From Spirochaetae bacterium HGW-Spirochaetae-1 (GTDB lineage: Bacteria > Spirochaetota > UBA4802 > UBA5550): a stretch of 64,000 nucleotides of DNA. Location of the stretch: contig PGXY01000001.1 of NCBI GenBank assembly GCA_002839375.1, forward strand, positions 310,001 to 374,000, in the 5' to 3' direction. The notes under the pieces were generated by a model. That model saw nothing but the letters and a program-made list of their open reading frames with translations. It was not told where the DNA came from and searched no databases. Of the stretch, positions 52,830 through 63,382 are shown piece after piece (positions within the stretch are counted from its first letter, which is position 1; every line of letters starts with the position of its first letter). The translations under genes and the position numbers were made by a program.

Positions 52830-54215
52830 ATGGCAAAATCTGTTAATAATAAAAATAAAAATAAACCGGCCGATGAAGCGGCCAGGTTGAAAGAAAAACA
52901 GGCTGAAAACCGGGAACTGAAGAAGGAGATCGGCAAGTTACAGTCACAGATTGACGGTCTGAAGGAAAGTTTTGAACTCATCAGTGTCAGCCACCAGGCA
53001 TCGGTGGAACTGCTGGTCGATTTTCTTTATGACATGGAGTACTTTAAGTACAAATCGAGCTTTGTTGATATCGATATCAAGCTCCGTCCCGGCAGCGAGG
53101 AAACGCTTAAAAACTACGGCAGGAACATTAAAAATTTTTTCATGAAGGAACTGCGCTGTACCTACCTTTTTATTAAATGCAGCGGTATTTTTGAGGAAAG
53201 AAAGGATATCATAAAGGTGACGGCGCAGCAGAAGCTGAAAGATACAACGGAGTATGATACCACCAGGAGTCTTGTCAGCTATGTCGACCTGGTTGACCTT
53301 GACCTGCCGGAACGTAAAATCGGGAGGATCATAATCGGCAGGTTCCCCTACAGGGACGCACGCAAGGAATCACGTTTTAACCAGAAGATGGAAGAAGAGA
53401 TACTGCTCACCAAGCGGCTTCTTGAAAATTCCGTATCGGCGCGTCAGAACAAAGAGCTGGCCGTAAAGGACGCTCTGACCGGCCTGAACACACGGAAAAT
53501 AATGGAGGAGCGGCTGAATGAAGAATTCAAGAGCCTGGACTTTTTCGGGAAGCTCCCTTCGATAGAAACCCAGCTGCTGCAGATAATCATGAAGGCCGAC
53601 GGCCAGCCGGCAAAAATAATACGGAACATGTTTTTCATGGAAATGGATACCAATGACGAGGGACTTTTTAAACGCTCCCTGGAGAGCCTCCAGTCTGACG
53701 GGATCATCTCGGTTTTTAAAGATAAATACCTGGGAGAGTTCGAGGATTTTCTGTTTTTTGAAAATTCAAAACTGAAATACAATCTTTACATTGCCATGTT
53801 TGACCTGGATCATTTTAAGGATGTTAATGATAACTGGGGAGGACATGCCGTGGGGGACCGCGTCCTGAAATCTTTTTCGGAGATATTGAAAAAATATATT
53901 AGAACTACCGATATGCCCATCAGGTACGGCGGCGAAGAATTCATGATCATCTTTCCCCGCGTGGGATCTTCCACTAAAATCATAGAAACGCTGGAACGCA
54001 TAAGGCTCGAATGCGAAGAAAATCTCATCATCAAAAAGAACGGCAAGATGAGAAATGTCACTGTATCAATCGGCCTTACCCAGCTGAGCAAGTATGACAG
54101 GAATATCGAGCAGATAATCAAACGGGCCGATGCGGCACTCTATCGCGCTAAAAAGCGCAGAAACCGTGTAGTATTCTATGATCAGGAAAAAAACGGCTAT
54201 ACACGCGTTCTCTGA
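52830..54215 (+). CDS. Diguanylate cyclase with a winged-helix-like insertion
   Basis: 461 residues, cytoplasmic. A coiled coil (about 15-50) and a sensor-like alpha/beta region (55-190) precede the GGDEF domain. The domain starts with DALTGLNTRK (214-223) but the next block, FDLDHFKDVND (from 324), comes about 75 residues later than normal; in between, residues 238-316 read like a winged helix (LLQIIMKADGQPAKI, then LESLQSDGIISVF). RYGGEEF (365-371) is active-type and RTTD five residues upstream is the product-inhibition I-site. It should make c-di-GMP; the insertion may bind DNA or another partner. Start ATG 52830. Confidence 0.85.
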   Translation: MAKSVNNKNKNKPADEAARLKEKQAENRELKKEIGKLQSQIDGLKESFELISVSHQASVELLVDFLYDMEYFKYKSSFVDIDIKLRPGSEETLKNYGRNIKNFFMKELRCTYLFIKCSGIFEERKDIIKVTAQQKLKDTTEYDTTRSLVSYVDLVDLDLPERKIGRIIIGRFPYRDARKESRFNQKMEEEILLTKRLLENSVSARQNKELAVKDALTGLNTRKIMEERLNEEFKSLDFFGKLPSIETQLLQIIMKADGQPAKIIRNMFFMEMDTNDEGLFKRSLESLQSDGIISVFKDKYLGEFEDFLFFENSKLKYNLYIAMFDLDHFKDVNDNWGGHAVGDRVLKSFSEILKKYIRTTDMPIRYGGEEFMIIFPRVGSSTKIIETLERIRLECEENLIIKKNGKMRNVTVSIGLTQLSKYDRNIEQIIKRADAALYRAKKRRNRVVFYDQEKNGYTRVL

Positions 54216-54269
54216 GAACCCCCTCCCTCCATCATACCCGTACAGCTGAGTTCAATCCGGCATATAGTT

Positions 54270-56651
54270 TCAGTCTATTTTTTCCAGGGGCGTATATTTT
54301 TCCAGGAATGTTTTCCTGCCGCTGGTGAAGTTAATGGTGAGCTTGATATTGTCACCGGTCCCTTCGATATTCAGTATTATTCCCGATCCGTAGCGTGGAT
54401 GCATTACGCGTTCTCTGAGCCTGAATCGCGATATATCCTTAGAGGCTTCTTCGTCGAGCTCATTATCTGCCCTTACGGGGACAGGCTTATCCGTCTGTAT
54501 GACATCATTGTTTACGGCGCCGCGCAGGGATCTGCTGCTGATCGTTCCGTAACTGCCTGTCCCGCCTGCCGGAGACGCACTGCCATAGGAAGACCTGCGG
54601 GCTGACGATGAACCGTAATCATTTCCATGCCCATTGCCGTTGTAGTAGGTGCTTTTTTTCAGTGATTCCGGTATCTCGCCTATGAAGCGTGAAGGCTCCC
54701 GGTATTCCACGCCAAGGAAAGATCTCCGAATCTCGGCATTGGTTATGAAGATTCTCTCTTTCGCCCTGGTAATTCCCACGTAGCACAGCCGACGTTCCTC
54801 TTCGATTCCCTCTTCGGAGTCAATTGAGAACTTGTGGGGGAAAGTATTTTCCTCCATACCGGTAAGGAAGACAACGGGGAATTCCAGGCCCTTGGCATTA
54901 TGCACTGTCATGAGGGTGATGGTGTTGTCCCTCTCCTCGACGGGAATTTCTTCATCGGAGGTGTCTTCTGAAGTGAGGAGGGAAATATCCTGAAGAAAAT
55001 CCTGGAGAAGGGCTTCGGGATTGGCATTCTCATAATCAAATACGCTGTTTATGAATTCATCCAGGTTTTCCAGGCGGGCAGTGCTTTCCGATGTTTTCTC
55101 CTCCTGGAGGTCGCGCCGGTATCCCGAGAGTTCGATGATATCGTTTGCCAGGGTGGAAAGTTTTACACGCGCCGGGACATCGGCATTTATTTCCATGGTG
55201 TTTTTCATAAGGGTCCTGAAGAGATCGAGACCCTTGGGAACCTTGCCGGTGAGCAGCTCATCGCGGATGACCTCCCACGGCGTTTTATCAGCCTGGCGGG
55301 CTGTCTCCATGATCCGGTCGATCGTGGCCTTTCCAACTCCACGTGACGGTGTATTTATGATTCGTAAAAGTGAAACAGTATCTTTGGGATTGACCACGAA
55401 GCGGAGATAGGCCACGATGTCCTTGATCTCCTTCCTGTCGTAAAATTTCAACCCGCCGATGACCCTGTAGGGGATATTCTGTCTCCTCAGCTGCTCTTCA
55501 AACAAGCGGGACTGTGCATTAGTCCGGTAAAATATTGAGAAATCTTTGTTCCGGTATTTTTCTCGGTGCTTCAATGAGATGAGTGTATTGACAACATATT
55601 CGGCCTCGCCGTATTCATTGTTGGTCTGGCAGTGCACAACGGGTTCGCCGTCGCCGCACTGTGCTTCCAGGTCTTTCTCCTTGCGGTATAGATTGTTGCG
55701 GATGACCGATGATGCGGCATTGAGGATGGGTTCCGTGGACCGGTAGTTCTCCCGCAGGGTTATGACACGGGCGTTCTGATAGTCCTTCTCAAAGTCCAGA
55801 ATGTTCCGGATGTCGGCACCACGCCAGGAATATATGGACTGGTCATCATCGCCCACCACGCATATGTTTTTCGTGGCCGAGGCAAGATACCGGGCGATGA
55901 GGTACTGTGCGTAATTGGTGTCCTGGTACTCATCTATCATAAAGTAGCGCCATTGTCTCTGCAGCGTCTGAAGAGTCTCCGGCGAGGATCGAAGCAGTTC
56001 CACGGTTTTGATAAGGAGATCGTTAAAATCCAGGGCATTCTGGGATGCCATTATTTCATGATATTTATTATAGACCTCCTGAAAATTGAAGGCAAAGTGA
56101 TCCGGCATGGCCGCATCGGCGGCCGCACCCTCGAGGAGTGAAGCCTTATCTTTCACTTCCGATATGCGCGAAACGATCATGGAGGGTTTGATTTTCTTCG
56201 GGTCCAGCTTCATTTCCATGAGGATTTCCTTTACCACCGATGTCTGATCGGACTGGTCAAAGATTGAGAAATTCCGTGGAATGGCAATATGATCGCCGAA
56301 ACGGCGGAGGATGTATACCGAGGCTGAATGAAAAGTCTTGATGAAAACACTGTTCCCCTCGGGGCCGATAAGATTTATAATGCGCGTCTTCATCTCCTCG
56401 GCAGCTTTATTGGTGAAAGTGACGGCGAAAATAGCATAGGGCGGTATGCCGTTGGCCCTTATCAGGTGGGCTATACGGTGTGTTATTACACGTGTTTTAC
56501 CGGAACCCGCCCCGGCCAGGATAAGAAGGGGGCCCTCGGTATGAATCACGGCATTTTTCTGATTATCGTTAAGGCTGCTTAAAAGGTCCATGTAACTGTT
56601 TACCACATGATAGGGATGAATAACCGAATACCAGCTTTTCGGTGTTTCCAT
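54270..56651 (-). CDS. pcrA: UvrD/PcrA-family DNA helicase
   Basis: About 793 residues. Superfamily 1A motifs in order: SLNDNQKNAV (Q motif), ILAGAGSGKTRVI (Walker A), DEYQDTN (Walker B), VVGDDDQSIYSWRGAD (III), TLRENYRS (IV), TVHNAKGLEFPVVF (V) and CYVGITRAKE (VI). A C-terminal Tudor-like domain (RVMHPRYGSGIIL) binds RNA polymerase in PcrA. It unwinds 3'-5' in repair and restart and removes stalled polymerase. The start is ATG 56651 or 56591; neither has a clear ribosome site. Confidence 0.95.
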   Translation of the reverse strand: METPKSWYSVIHPYHVVNSYMDLLSSLNDNQKNAVIHTEGPLLILAGAGSGKTRVITHRIAHLIRANGIPPYAIFAVTFTNKAAEEMKTRIINLIGPEGNSVFIKTFHSASVYILRRFGDHIAIPRNFSIFDQSDQTSVVKEILMEMKLDPKKIKPSMIVSRISEVKDKASLLEGAAADAAMPDHFAFNFQEVYNKYHEIMASQNALDFNDLLIKTVELLRSSPETLQTLQRQWRYFMIDEYQDTNYAQYLIARYLASATKNICVVGDDDQSIYSWRGADIRNILDFEKDYQNARVITLRENYRSTEPILNAASSVIRNNLYRKEKDLEAQCGDGEPVVHCQTNNEYGEAEYVVNTLISLKHREKYRNKDFSIFYRTNAQSRLFEEQLRRQNIPYRVIGGLKFYDRKEIKDIVAYLRFVVNPKDTVSLLRIINTPSRGVGKATIDRIMETARQADKTPWEVIRDELLTGKVPKGLDLFRTLMKNTMEINADVPARVKLSTLANDIIELSGYRRDLQEEKTSESTARLENLDEFINSVFDYENANPEALLQDFLQDISLLTSEDTSDEEIPVEERDNTITLMTVHNAKGLEFPVVFLTGMEENTFPHKFSIDSEEGIEEERRLCYVGITRAKERIFITNAEIRRSFLGVEYREPSRFIGEIPESLKKSTYYNGNGHGNDYGSSSARRSSYGSASPAGGTGSYGTISSRSLRGAVNNDVIQTDKPVPVRADNELDEEASKDISRFRLRERVMHPRYGSGIILNIEGTGDNIKLTINFTSGRKTFLEKYTPLEKID

Positions 56652-56820
56652 AATTGACAAGTGTTTTACATTTTTTACTTTTCTTTTTGTATAAAAAGGA
56701 CTATATTTTAAATGGTTATGTGTGTAATGTTTTAACTATTATAACACCCACTATGTATGTGTCATTGTGATATATGTAAAAAACACTTGCAATTATTTAC
56801 TACATATTAGAGAGTGACTT

Positions 56821-56847
56821 TGAGAGTGGGTAACCACTCTCTTTTTT
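56821..56847 (+). terminator. Intrinsic terminator upstream of the rimP operon
   Basis: GAGAGTGG / CCACTCTC (56821-56828 and 56833-56840) with loop GTAA, followed by seven Ts. It lies on the plus strand 73 bases before rimP, where no plus-strand gene ends, so it could be a leader attenuator. A second GAGAGTG at 56810-56816 could pair with the same arm and compete with the hairpin. Confidence 0.75.
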
Positions 56848-56919
56848 TACTTTCATGATTCCCGTTTAGCATTTTAATCTTTATATAAGGAAGAAAATAC
56901 TTACATTTTAATTAGCTGT

Positions 56920-57357
56920 ATGATAAAAGACGATATTGCCCGATTGATTCATGAAGCGGCCCAGGACCTGGGCATGATGATTTATGAATTTTCCATATAC
57001 CTAAAGGGAGAGAACACCAAGCTGACCATACGCATTGACAAACTCGATGGTGTATCACATAAAGATTGTGAAATGTACAGCAGCCTCCTTTCCGACAAGC
57101 TCGATGCAGCACAAATTATAGCGAATTATTCACTGGAAGTATCATCGCCCGGCTTAAATAGAAAAATCAGAGATTATGAGGAATTCACACGATTCATAAA
57201 TGCCCCGGTGAAGCTCGTCGTCGACAGGGAAGACATGAGAGAGGCGATAAAAGGAATTTTAAAAGCGGTTGACAGGGACGGTGTTACTATTTCCACTGAA
57301 AAAGAAGAGATGATTATCTCTTTTAAAAATATATCGCAAGCAAATCTTGATTATTGA
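56920..57357 (+). CDS. rimP: Ribosome maturation factor RimP
   Basis: 145 residues. RimP N-domain (about 1-80) with LIHEAAQDLGMMIYEF and IDKLDGVSHKDCEMYS, then the SPGLNRKI turn and an SH3-like C-domain (from about 90). RimP assists 30S subunit maturation. First gene of the nusA operon, 14 bases before nusA, as in most bacteria. ATG 56920 has no strong ribosome site. Confidence 0.92.
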   Translation: MIKDDIARLIHEAAQDLGMMIYEFSIYLKGENTKLTIRIDKLDGVSHKDCEMYSSLLSDKLDAAQIIANYSLEVSSPGLNRKIRDYEEFTRFINAPVKLVVDREDMREAIKGILKAVDRDGVTISTEKEEMIISFKNISQANLDY

Positions 57358-57371
57358 ATGGATAATGGGAA

Positions 57372-58778
57372 ATGAGCAATAACTTTTTTGAAGCACTTCA
57401 TCAGATTGCCACGGATAAGGGTATACCCAGGGAAGAGATCGAGGACATCGTTGAATCGGCGATGCTTTCGGCTTACAAGAAGCAGTATGGAACCATTGAA
57501 AATGTAAAAGTCGTTTTTGACAGGGATAACAATACTGTTCTGGTACGATCAAAAAAAATGGTGGTCAACAGGCCAACCAATCCTGCTGAAGAGATTGCCT
57601 ATAAGGAAGCAGTTGAGATCAAGGCCGATGTGAGTCTTGGAGACGATATCGATGTGGAGGAAAATCCTCTAGAGTCCTTTGGACGCATCGCTGCCCAGAC
57701 CGCGAAGCAGGTGATTATTCAGAAGATCAAGGAATCGGAAAAGAACATCGTATACAATGAGTTCAAGGAAAAAGAAGGCGAGCTGATCAACGGCTATCTT
57801 CAGAGAAAGACCCGCGACGCCATGTATGTCGAACTGGGACGGACAGAAGGTGTTCTGCCCTCGCGCGAGCAGTCTCCACTGGAGCATTATAAAACAGGAG
57901 ATCGGGTGAAAGCCCTTATCCTCAAGGTGCAGAAAGTATCGAAGGGCCCAGGCATTGTTTTATCAAGGGCTCATCCGAAATTCATTGAAAAGCTTTTTGA
58001 AATGGAGATTCCTGAAATATATGATAATGTAGTTAAAATCATCAAAGTTGTGCGGGAACCGGGACTCAGGACAAAGGTGGCGGTGGCCAGTGAACGTGAT
58101 GACGTCGATTCCGTGGGCGCCTGTGTCGGTATGCGGGGAATCAGGATCCAATCCATCGTTCGTGAGCTGGAAGGCGAAAAGATCGATGTCGTTGAATGGT
58201 ATGATGATAAGAAAATAATGGCGGCGAACGCTCTTATTCCCGCCAAGGCCAGGGAAATTGTAGAGACGGCCAGCGGTGGAGTAATTGCCGTGGTCGATTC
58301 CGATCATTACTCTTTTGCCGTGGGAAAGGGCGGGCATAATGTCCGTCTCGCATCGAAACTCTGCGGGTTTGATATCGACATTAAGACCGATGACCAGTTC
58401 AGGGAATTTCTCACTTCATCAGAATCGCGCGCCATGGTGGAACAGCTCTTCTCCAAAACCAATGAAGACGAGACATCTCTTGAAGAGCTGCCCGGTATCG
58501 ATACGCGGACCAGGACCCTCCTGGAATCGGGCGGTGTTTTCTCAATTGAGGATCTTGTTGAAAAATCTTTTGAAGAGCTGATAAAAATCGATGGTATCGG
58601 AGAGAAAACAGCGCAGAAGATTCTTGATATAATCGCCGAAACGGTTGATTTCGAAGAAGACGAAGAGGACGAAGAAGACGAAGAAGAAAACGGCGATGGA
58701 GACATCGAGGATAATGAAAATAAAACTGAAGAAGAGGTAGCTGGGGAAACAGACGAAACAGAAAAGTCGGAAGAATAA
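57372..58778 (+). CDS. nusA: Transcription factor NusA
   Basis: 468 residues. N-terminal polymerase-binding domain (about 1-120), S1 domain (about 130-200), two KH domains (200-350) with VGKGGHNVRLAS, then a helix-hairpin-helix region (about 370-420, ELPGIDTRTRTLLESGG and KIDGIGEKTAQKIL) and a strongly acidic tail rich in Glu and Asp. NusA controls pausing, termination and antitermination. A terminator-like hairpin upstream of the operon is a possible site for self-regulation. Confidence 0.96.
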   Translation: MSNNFFEALHQIATDKGIPREEIEDIVESAMLSAYKKQYGTIENVKVVFDRDNNTVLVRSKKMVVNRPTNPAEEIAYKEAVEIKADVSLGDDIDVEENPLESFGRIAAQTAKQVIIQKIKESEKNIVYNEFKEKEGELINGYLQRKTRDAMYVELGRTEGVLPSREQSPLEHYKTGDRVKALILKVQKVSKGPGIVLSRAHPKFIEKLFEMEIPEIYDNVVKIIKVVREPGLRTKVAVASERDDVDSVGACVGMRGIRIQSIVRELEGEKIDVVEWYDDKKIMAANALIPAKAREIVETASGGVIAVVDSDHYSFAVGKGGHNVRLASKLCGFDIDIKTDDQFREFLTSSESRAMVEQLFSKTNEDETSLEELPGIDTRTRTLLESGGVFSIEDLVEKSFEELIKIDGIGEKTAQKILDIIAETVDFEEDEEDEEDEEENGDGDIEDNENKTEEEVAGETDETEKSEE

Positions 58779-58817
58779 TTTCGAAACAAATAAAAAAAAA
58801 GGAATATAATAATTTTC

Positions 58818-61541
58818 ATGAAGGCTATTGATATCGCGACACGAAACCATATCTCTGAAGAAGATGTTTTTGAAGTATGCAAGGAGCTTGGCATAAAGCG
58901 TGATCAAGAGAGTGAGATCTCTGATCAGGATGTTTTTCTTATAGAGAAAAAAATTGAGGTTATTAAAACCAAAAAAGCACAGCGTGTTGAAAGCATCAAG
59001 AAGGGAAAGAAGATAAAGCTGAAGCGTAAAGTGCATGTTTCCAAGGAAATAAAAGAAAAACAGGCTGGAGATGTTCAGCACCGGCAGGACATGGATGAAA
59101 AGCATTCAATATCCGATGAAGATAAAGAAATAATTGTAGCAGAAGAAACCGGAGCTGCAGCGACCGGGGAAGCGAAAAGAGATATAGCTGACAAGCCGGA
59201 TGGGGCCGCTGTTCATCCTGAAAGGGAAAAACGGAGCGAAGGCACGGCTTACAGGGGAGATACATCCAGACCGAGACGTGAAGGAGAAGGCCCCCGCAGG
59301 GAAGGAAGCACATCAGGCCAGAGACCTGCAGGAGCGGGACCCCGCAGGGAAGGGAGCACACCAGGCCAGAGACCTGCAGGAACAGGCCCCCGCGGTACTG
59401 GAGGAAGTCCCGGCCAGAGACCTGGAGGCTATGGTCAGCGCAGGGAAGGAAGCGGCCCCGGTCAGAGACCTGCAGGAACCGGACCCCGTCCGGGAGGAGG
59501 CCCCGGTCAGAGAACTGGAGGTTATGGTTCCCGTCCGGGAGGAGGCCCCGGTCAGAGACCCGGAGGCTCAGGACCCCGTCCAGGAGGAGGTCCCGGTCAG
59601 AGAACTGAAGCACCGAGGGAGACTCCCGTTGAAGGGCTCGATGATGAGAAGAGAAGAAGAAAGCCCAAGGACAAGGATAAGGAAAAAGAAAAGGACTCCA
59701 AGAAGAAATATAAAAAAGAAAAATTTGAAGAGAAGTCCATTGAAATAAGGAAAAAGACTTCATCCTATCAGAAAAAAGAAATTTCCGCACCGACGGTAAT
59801 AAACATAACGGAAAACGTTTCTGTCGGCGAATTGGCGAAAAAAATGAACATCAAGGTTAATGAGGTTATCGCCAAACTCATGAAAATGGGAGAGATGGTC
59901 ACCATTAACCAGATCATTGATGCCGAAACTGCTACAATTCTGGCATCAGAGTATGGAACGGAAGTAAAGGTTGTATCCCTTTATGATGAGACGATCATCA
60001 AGCACGAAGAGGAGGACAGACCTGAAGATTATGAGAACCGGCCCCCCGTTGTCACTGTAATGGGGCATGTTGACCATGGTAAGACAAAGCTTCTCGATGC
60101 TATCCGCAAAACAAAGGTTGCCGAACAGGAGCACGGCGGCATAACACAGCATATAGGCGCCTATGTTGTCACTGTGGGTGATAAAAAAATTACCTTCCTG
60201 GATACACCGGGACACGCCGCTTTTACAACTATGAGGGCGCGTGGGGCACAGATTACCGATATTGTCATTCTTGTCATTGCAGCCAATGACGGTGTAATGC
60301 CCCAGACCATTGAGGCTATAGATCACGCCCGTGCAGCGGGAGTTCCCATCATTGTAGCCATTAATAAGATTGATCTTGAGGAAGCCAATATTAAGAAGGT
60401 AAAAAACGAGCTTACAGCTTATGAGCTCATACCCGAAGAATGGGGAGGCACAACCCTTTTCGCCGAGATCAGTGCTAAGAAGGGGATCAATATAGACGGT
60501 CTCCTGGAATTGGTACTGATACAATCGGAAATGCTCGAGCTCAAGGGGAATAAAAAGGTTCTGGCCAAGGGAGTTGTTATTGAATCTAAACTGGATTCCG
60601 GCCGGGGACCTGTTGCAACGATGTTGGTTCAGAGGGGCGTGCTTCATGCCGGAGATCCCTTTATCGTGGGACACTATTCGGGAAAAGTCCGTGCAATGTT
60701 CGACGACCAGGGGAAAGAGATAAAAGAGGCAGGGCCTTCTACTCCCGTCGAGATACTGGGTATTTCCGGTATTCCCAGCGCGGGAGATCCTTTTGAATGT
60801 GTGGAAACAGAAAAGCTTGCCAAGCAGGTTTCCCAGAAGCGTCTTGAATACAAACGTATCGAATCAGCCAAGAAGGTGAGAAAGGTTACGCTGGAATCTC
60901 TCAACGAAATGATTAAGGACGGGGAGGTTCAGGAGCTGTGTATCATAGTCAAGGCCGACGTTGACGGTTCTGCCCAGGCTCTCAACGAGGCGCTGGTTAA
61001 GCTTTCCACCAGTGAGGTTCGAGTCAAGGTCATTCACGCCGGGGCCGGCAGTATCAACGATTCAGACGTTATGCTGGCATCGGCTTCCAACGCGGTTATC
61101 ATCGGTTACCATGTCCGTCCTACGGGTAAAGTGGCTGATCTTGCCGAGAGAGAAAATGTCTCCATCAAATTTTACAATATCATATTTGAGGCGACGGATG
61201 CGATCAGGGCAGCCATGGAAGGAATGCTCTCGCCTGAAATCAAAGAGGAAATACTCGGCGTCGGTGAAGTGCGTCAGGTATTTAAAATATCCAAGGTGGG
61301 AACCATCGCCGGGGCCTTTATGACATCGGGGAAAATTACAAGAAAATCCAAAATGCGTCTGATCAGGGATGGCGTTGTAGTACATGAGGGTGGACTCAAA
61401 TCACTGAAGCGATTCAAGGACGACGCATCAGAAGTTGTGGTTGGACAGGAATTCGGCTTTGCCCTCGAAAATTTTAATGATCTGAAGGAAAAGGACACCT
61501 TTGAGGCATTCCAGCTTATTGAAGTGGCAAAAGTTCTCTAG
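58818..61541 (+). CDS. infB: Translation initiation factor IF-2
   Basis: 907 residues. The N-terminal region is basic, then a long disordered Arg/Gly/Pro/Gln-rich stretch (about 150-275) with repeats like GPGQRPAG. From about residue 410 the GTPase starts: [18 protein letters not shown] (G1), [10 protein letters not shown] (G3), AINKID (G4), followed by domains II-IV with [16 protein letters not shown] and the C-terminal fMet-tRNA-binding part. IF-2 recruits initiator tRNA to the 30S subunit and drives subunit joining. The ylxR/ylxQ genes found between nusA and infB in Firmicutes are absent. Confidence 0.97.
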   Translation: MKAIDIATRNHISEEDVFEVCKELGIKRDQESEISDQDVFLIEKKIEVIKTKKAQRVESIKKGKKIKLKRKVHVSKEIKEKQAGDVQHRQDMDEKHSISDEDKEIIVAEETGAAATGEAKRDIADKPDGAAVHPEREKRSEGTAYRGDTSRPRREGEGPRREGSTSGQRPAGAGPRREGSTPGQRPAGTGPRGTGGSPGQRPGGYGQRREGSGPGQRPAGTGPRPGGGPGQRTGGYGSRPGGGPGQRPGGSGPRPGGGPGQRTEAPRETPVEGLDDEKRRRKPKDKDKEKEKDSKKKYKKEKFEEKSIEIRKKTSSYQKKEISAPTVINITENVSVGELAKKMNIKVNEVIAKLMKMGEMVTINQIIDAETATILASEYGTEVKVVSLYDETIIKHEEEDRPEDYENRPPVVTVMGHVDHGKTKLLDAIRKTKVAEQEHGGITQHIGAYVVTVGDKKITFLDTPGHAAFTTMRARGAQITDIVILVIAANDGVMPQTIEAIDHARAAGVPIIVAINKIDLEEANIKKVKNELTAYELIPEEWGGTTLFAEISAKKGINIDGLLELVLIQSEMLELKGNKKVLAKGVVIESKLDSGRGPVATMLVQRGVLHAGDPFIVGHYSGKVRAMFDDQGKEIKEAGPSTPVEILGISGIPSAGDPFECVETEKLAKQVSQKRLEYKRIESAKKVRKVTLESLNEMIKDGEVQELCIIVKADVDGSAQALNEALVKLSTSEVRVKVIHAGAGSINDSDVMLASASNAVIIGYHVRPTGKVADLAERENVSIKFYNIIFEATDAIRAAMEGMLSPEIKEEILGVGEVRQVFKISKVGTIAGAFMTSGKITRKSKMRLIRDGVVVHEGGLKSLKRFKDDASEVVVGQEFGFALENFNDLKEKDTFEAFQLIEVAKVL

Positions 61542-61572
61542 AATATCTCAGCTGGATGTGTAATGATAAAAT

Positions 61573-61956
61573 ATGGCGTATAGAAAAGACAAACTGGAAG
61601 AGATGATCAGAAGGCTCATTTCGGAGCTGATCATCAGGGAATTAAAAGATCCACGCATTGGTTTTACAACAATAACCAAGGTGGAGTTAAACAAGGATTA
61701 TTCTGATGCGAAGGTCGGTGTTTCCGTTCTGGGTACACCGAGAGAAATACGCAAAACGCTGGAGGGACTGCGGTCTGCCAGTGGTTTTATCCAGCATTAT
61801 ATCGGGAAGAACATGCGTCTCAGGCATGTGCCGAAAATAAACTTTACACTGGATTCATCCATTGCCGAAGGAGTGAGGATGGTTGGTCTCATTGACAACC
61901 TGGAGTATTCAGCCGAAGACGGCGATGACGAAGAATTGCCGGAATCGGAAGAATAG
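61573..61956 (+). CDS. rbfA: Ribosome-binding factor A
   Basis: 127 residues, KH-like fold: RLISELIIRELKDPRIGFTTITKVELNKDYSDAKVGVSV, then MRLRHVPKINFTLDSS, the typical RbfA C-terminal part, and an acidic tail. RbfA aids 16S rRNA 5'-end processing in the 30S subunit, mainly in the cold. 31 bases after infB. Confidence 0.94.
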   Translation: MAYRKDKLEEMIRRLISELIIRELKDPRIGFTTITKVELNKDYSDAKVGVSVLGTPREIRKTLEGLRSASGFIQHYIGKNMRLRHVPKINFTLDSSIAEGVRMVGLIDNLEYSAEDGDDEELPESEE

Positions 61957-61979
61957 AGGAACCGTATAAGACTGGTATT

Positions 61980-62918
61980 GTGAGTATCTCCAGATTACAG
62001 AACGCTGTTCTTTTAATTAATAAGCCCGAGGGATTGACATCATTTGAAACCGTTGCCAGGGTTAGGAAATTAATACAGATAAAGAAGATCGGACACTCGG
62101 GGACTCTGGATAAATTCGCCTCGGGACTTCTGGTTATCTGTACTGGCTGGGCAACAAAGCTGACAAGGTTTTTTCTTGAGAGTAATAAGGAATATATAGC
62201 CGTTGTGCAGCTGGGTATCACCACCGACACCGGTGACGGGGAAGGCGAGATTATTGAAAAAAAGTCCTTTGAGGGAATCACCGCTGAGGATTTTTCAGCC
62301 GCGGCAGGTCATTTCAAGGGAGAGCAGATGCAGCTTCCGCCCCGGTATTCGGCTCTGAAGGTAAAGGGAAGCCGGGCCTCTGACCTGGCAAGAAACGGTG
62401 AACTGGTTGAACTCGAGCGGCGCAGAATTTTTATATATGCCATTGAAGGCCTTGAAAGCGATCCCGGATCGGGCAGGTTTACCATAAAAGTCCGTTGCTC
62501 AAAGGGAACCTATATACGTTCGTTAGCCCGCGATATCGGTGAAAAACTGGGAACCGGGGCATATCTCGCGGAATTGGTAAGAACACAATCGGGCAATTTT
62601 TCCCTGGAACAGGCAGTTACTCTGGAAGAACTTGAGCAATACCTGGCCGGGATGGAAACAGAAAAAAACTTCACATTGGAACCCGCCGAGGCACTTCGCG
62701 ATTTTAACAGGATTACCGTACAATCCGAGGCGGTACCAAGAATTTTTAATGGAGCCTGGTTTCAGATCGAGGAAACAACGGATATAGAGTATCGCGATGA
62801 GGAGAAAAAAAGGTTCCTTATTATGGATACGGAAAAAAATTTAATTGCAATCGCCGATGTAGATATTGATAAATGGCACATTACGTATCTGAATGTGTTT
62901 AATAATCAGCTATTTTAA
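61980..62918 (+). CDS. truB: tRNA pseudouridine-55 synthase
   Basis: 312 residues. TruB motifs: INKPEGLTSFETV (I), KKIGHSGTLDKFASGLLVICTGWATKLT with the catalytic Asp (II), QLGITTDTGDGEG and PPRYSALKVKG, then KGTYIRSLARDIG. It makes pseudouridine at position 55 of the tRNA T-loop. The start appears to be GTG 61980, 23 bases after rbfA. Confidence 0.94.
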   Translation: MSISRLQNAVLLINKPEGLTSFETVARVRKLIQIKKIGHSGTLDKFASGLLVICTGWATKLTRFFLESNKEYIAVVQLGITTDTGDGEGEIIEKKSFEGITAEDFSAAAGHFKGEQMQLPPRYSALKVKGSRASDLARNGELVELERRRIFIYAIEGLESDPGSGRFTIKVRCSKGTYIRSLARDIGEKLGTGAYLAELVRTQSGNFSLEQAVTLEELEQYLAGMETEKNFTLEPAEALRDFNRITVQSEAVPRIFNGAWFQIEETTDIEYRDEEKKRFLIMDTEKNLIAIADVDIDKWHITYLNVFNNQLF

Positions 62919-63054
62919 TATATAGACGTTACAATAGAGCAATTTATTAAGCTCTTTAAGTCCTTCGCCAAAGAACTGACGTTGATATATATGAAAATAT
63001 TATTTATAATTGTACATTTGAAATTTCAACATTGAGGAGGATAAATAATTCACT

Positions 63055-63312
63055 ATGTCAGGAAAAAGTGAAGTAATCGAAAAGTACAGGACTCATGAAA
63101 GTGATACAGGTTCTCCTGAGGTTCAGGTCGCATTGCTGACCGAACGTATCAATCACCTGACTGAGCATTTTAAGATTCATAAGAAAGACCACCATTCACG
63201 CAGAGGTTTGCTGAAGCTGGTTGGTCAGAGAAGAAGACTGCTCGGGTATCTTAAGAAAAAAGATCTCGAGAGATACAGAAGCGTAATCCAATCCCTGGGT
63301 CTCAGAAGATAG
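63055..63312 (+). CDS. rpsO: Ribosomal protein S15
   Basis: 85 residues, slightly short but complete: [51 protein letters not shown] ribosome site at 63033-63039. S15 binds 16S rRNA helix h22 and often represses its own translation by binding its mRNA leader. Located between truB and pnp, as in many genomes. Confidence 0.96.
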   Translation: MSGKSEVIEKYRTHESDTGSPEVQVALLTERINHLTEHFKIHKKDHHSRRGLLKLVGQRRRLLGYLKKKDLERYRSVIQSLGLRR

Positions 63313-63382
63313 GGAATGGTAATTTATTAAAAAGACCTCCACGGATGCCTCTTACCCTTTTTTGCGGTGAGGAGATCAGTGT

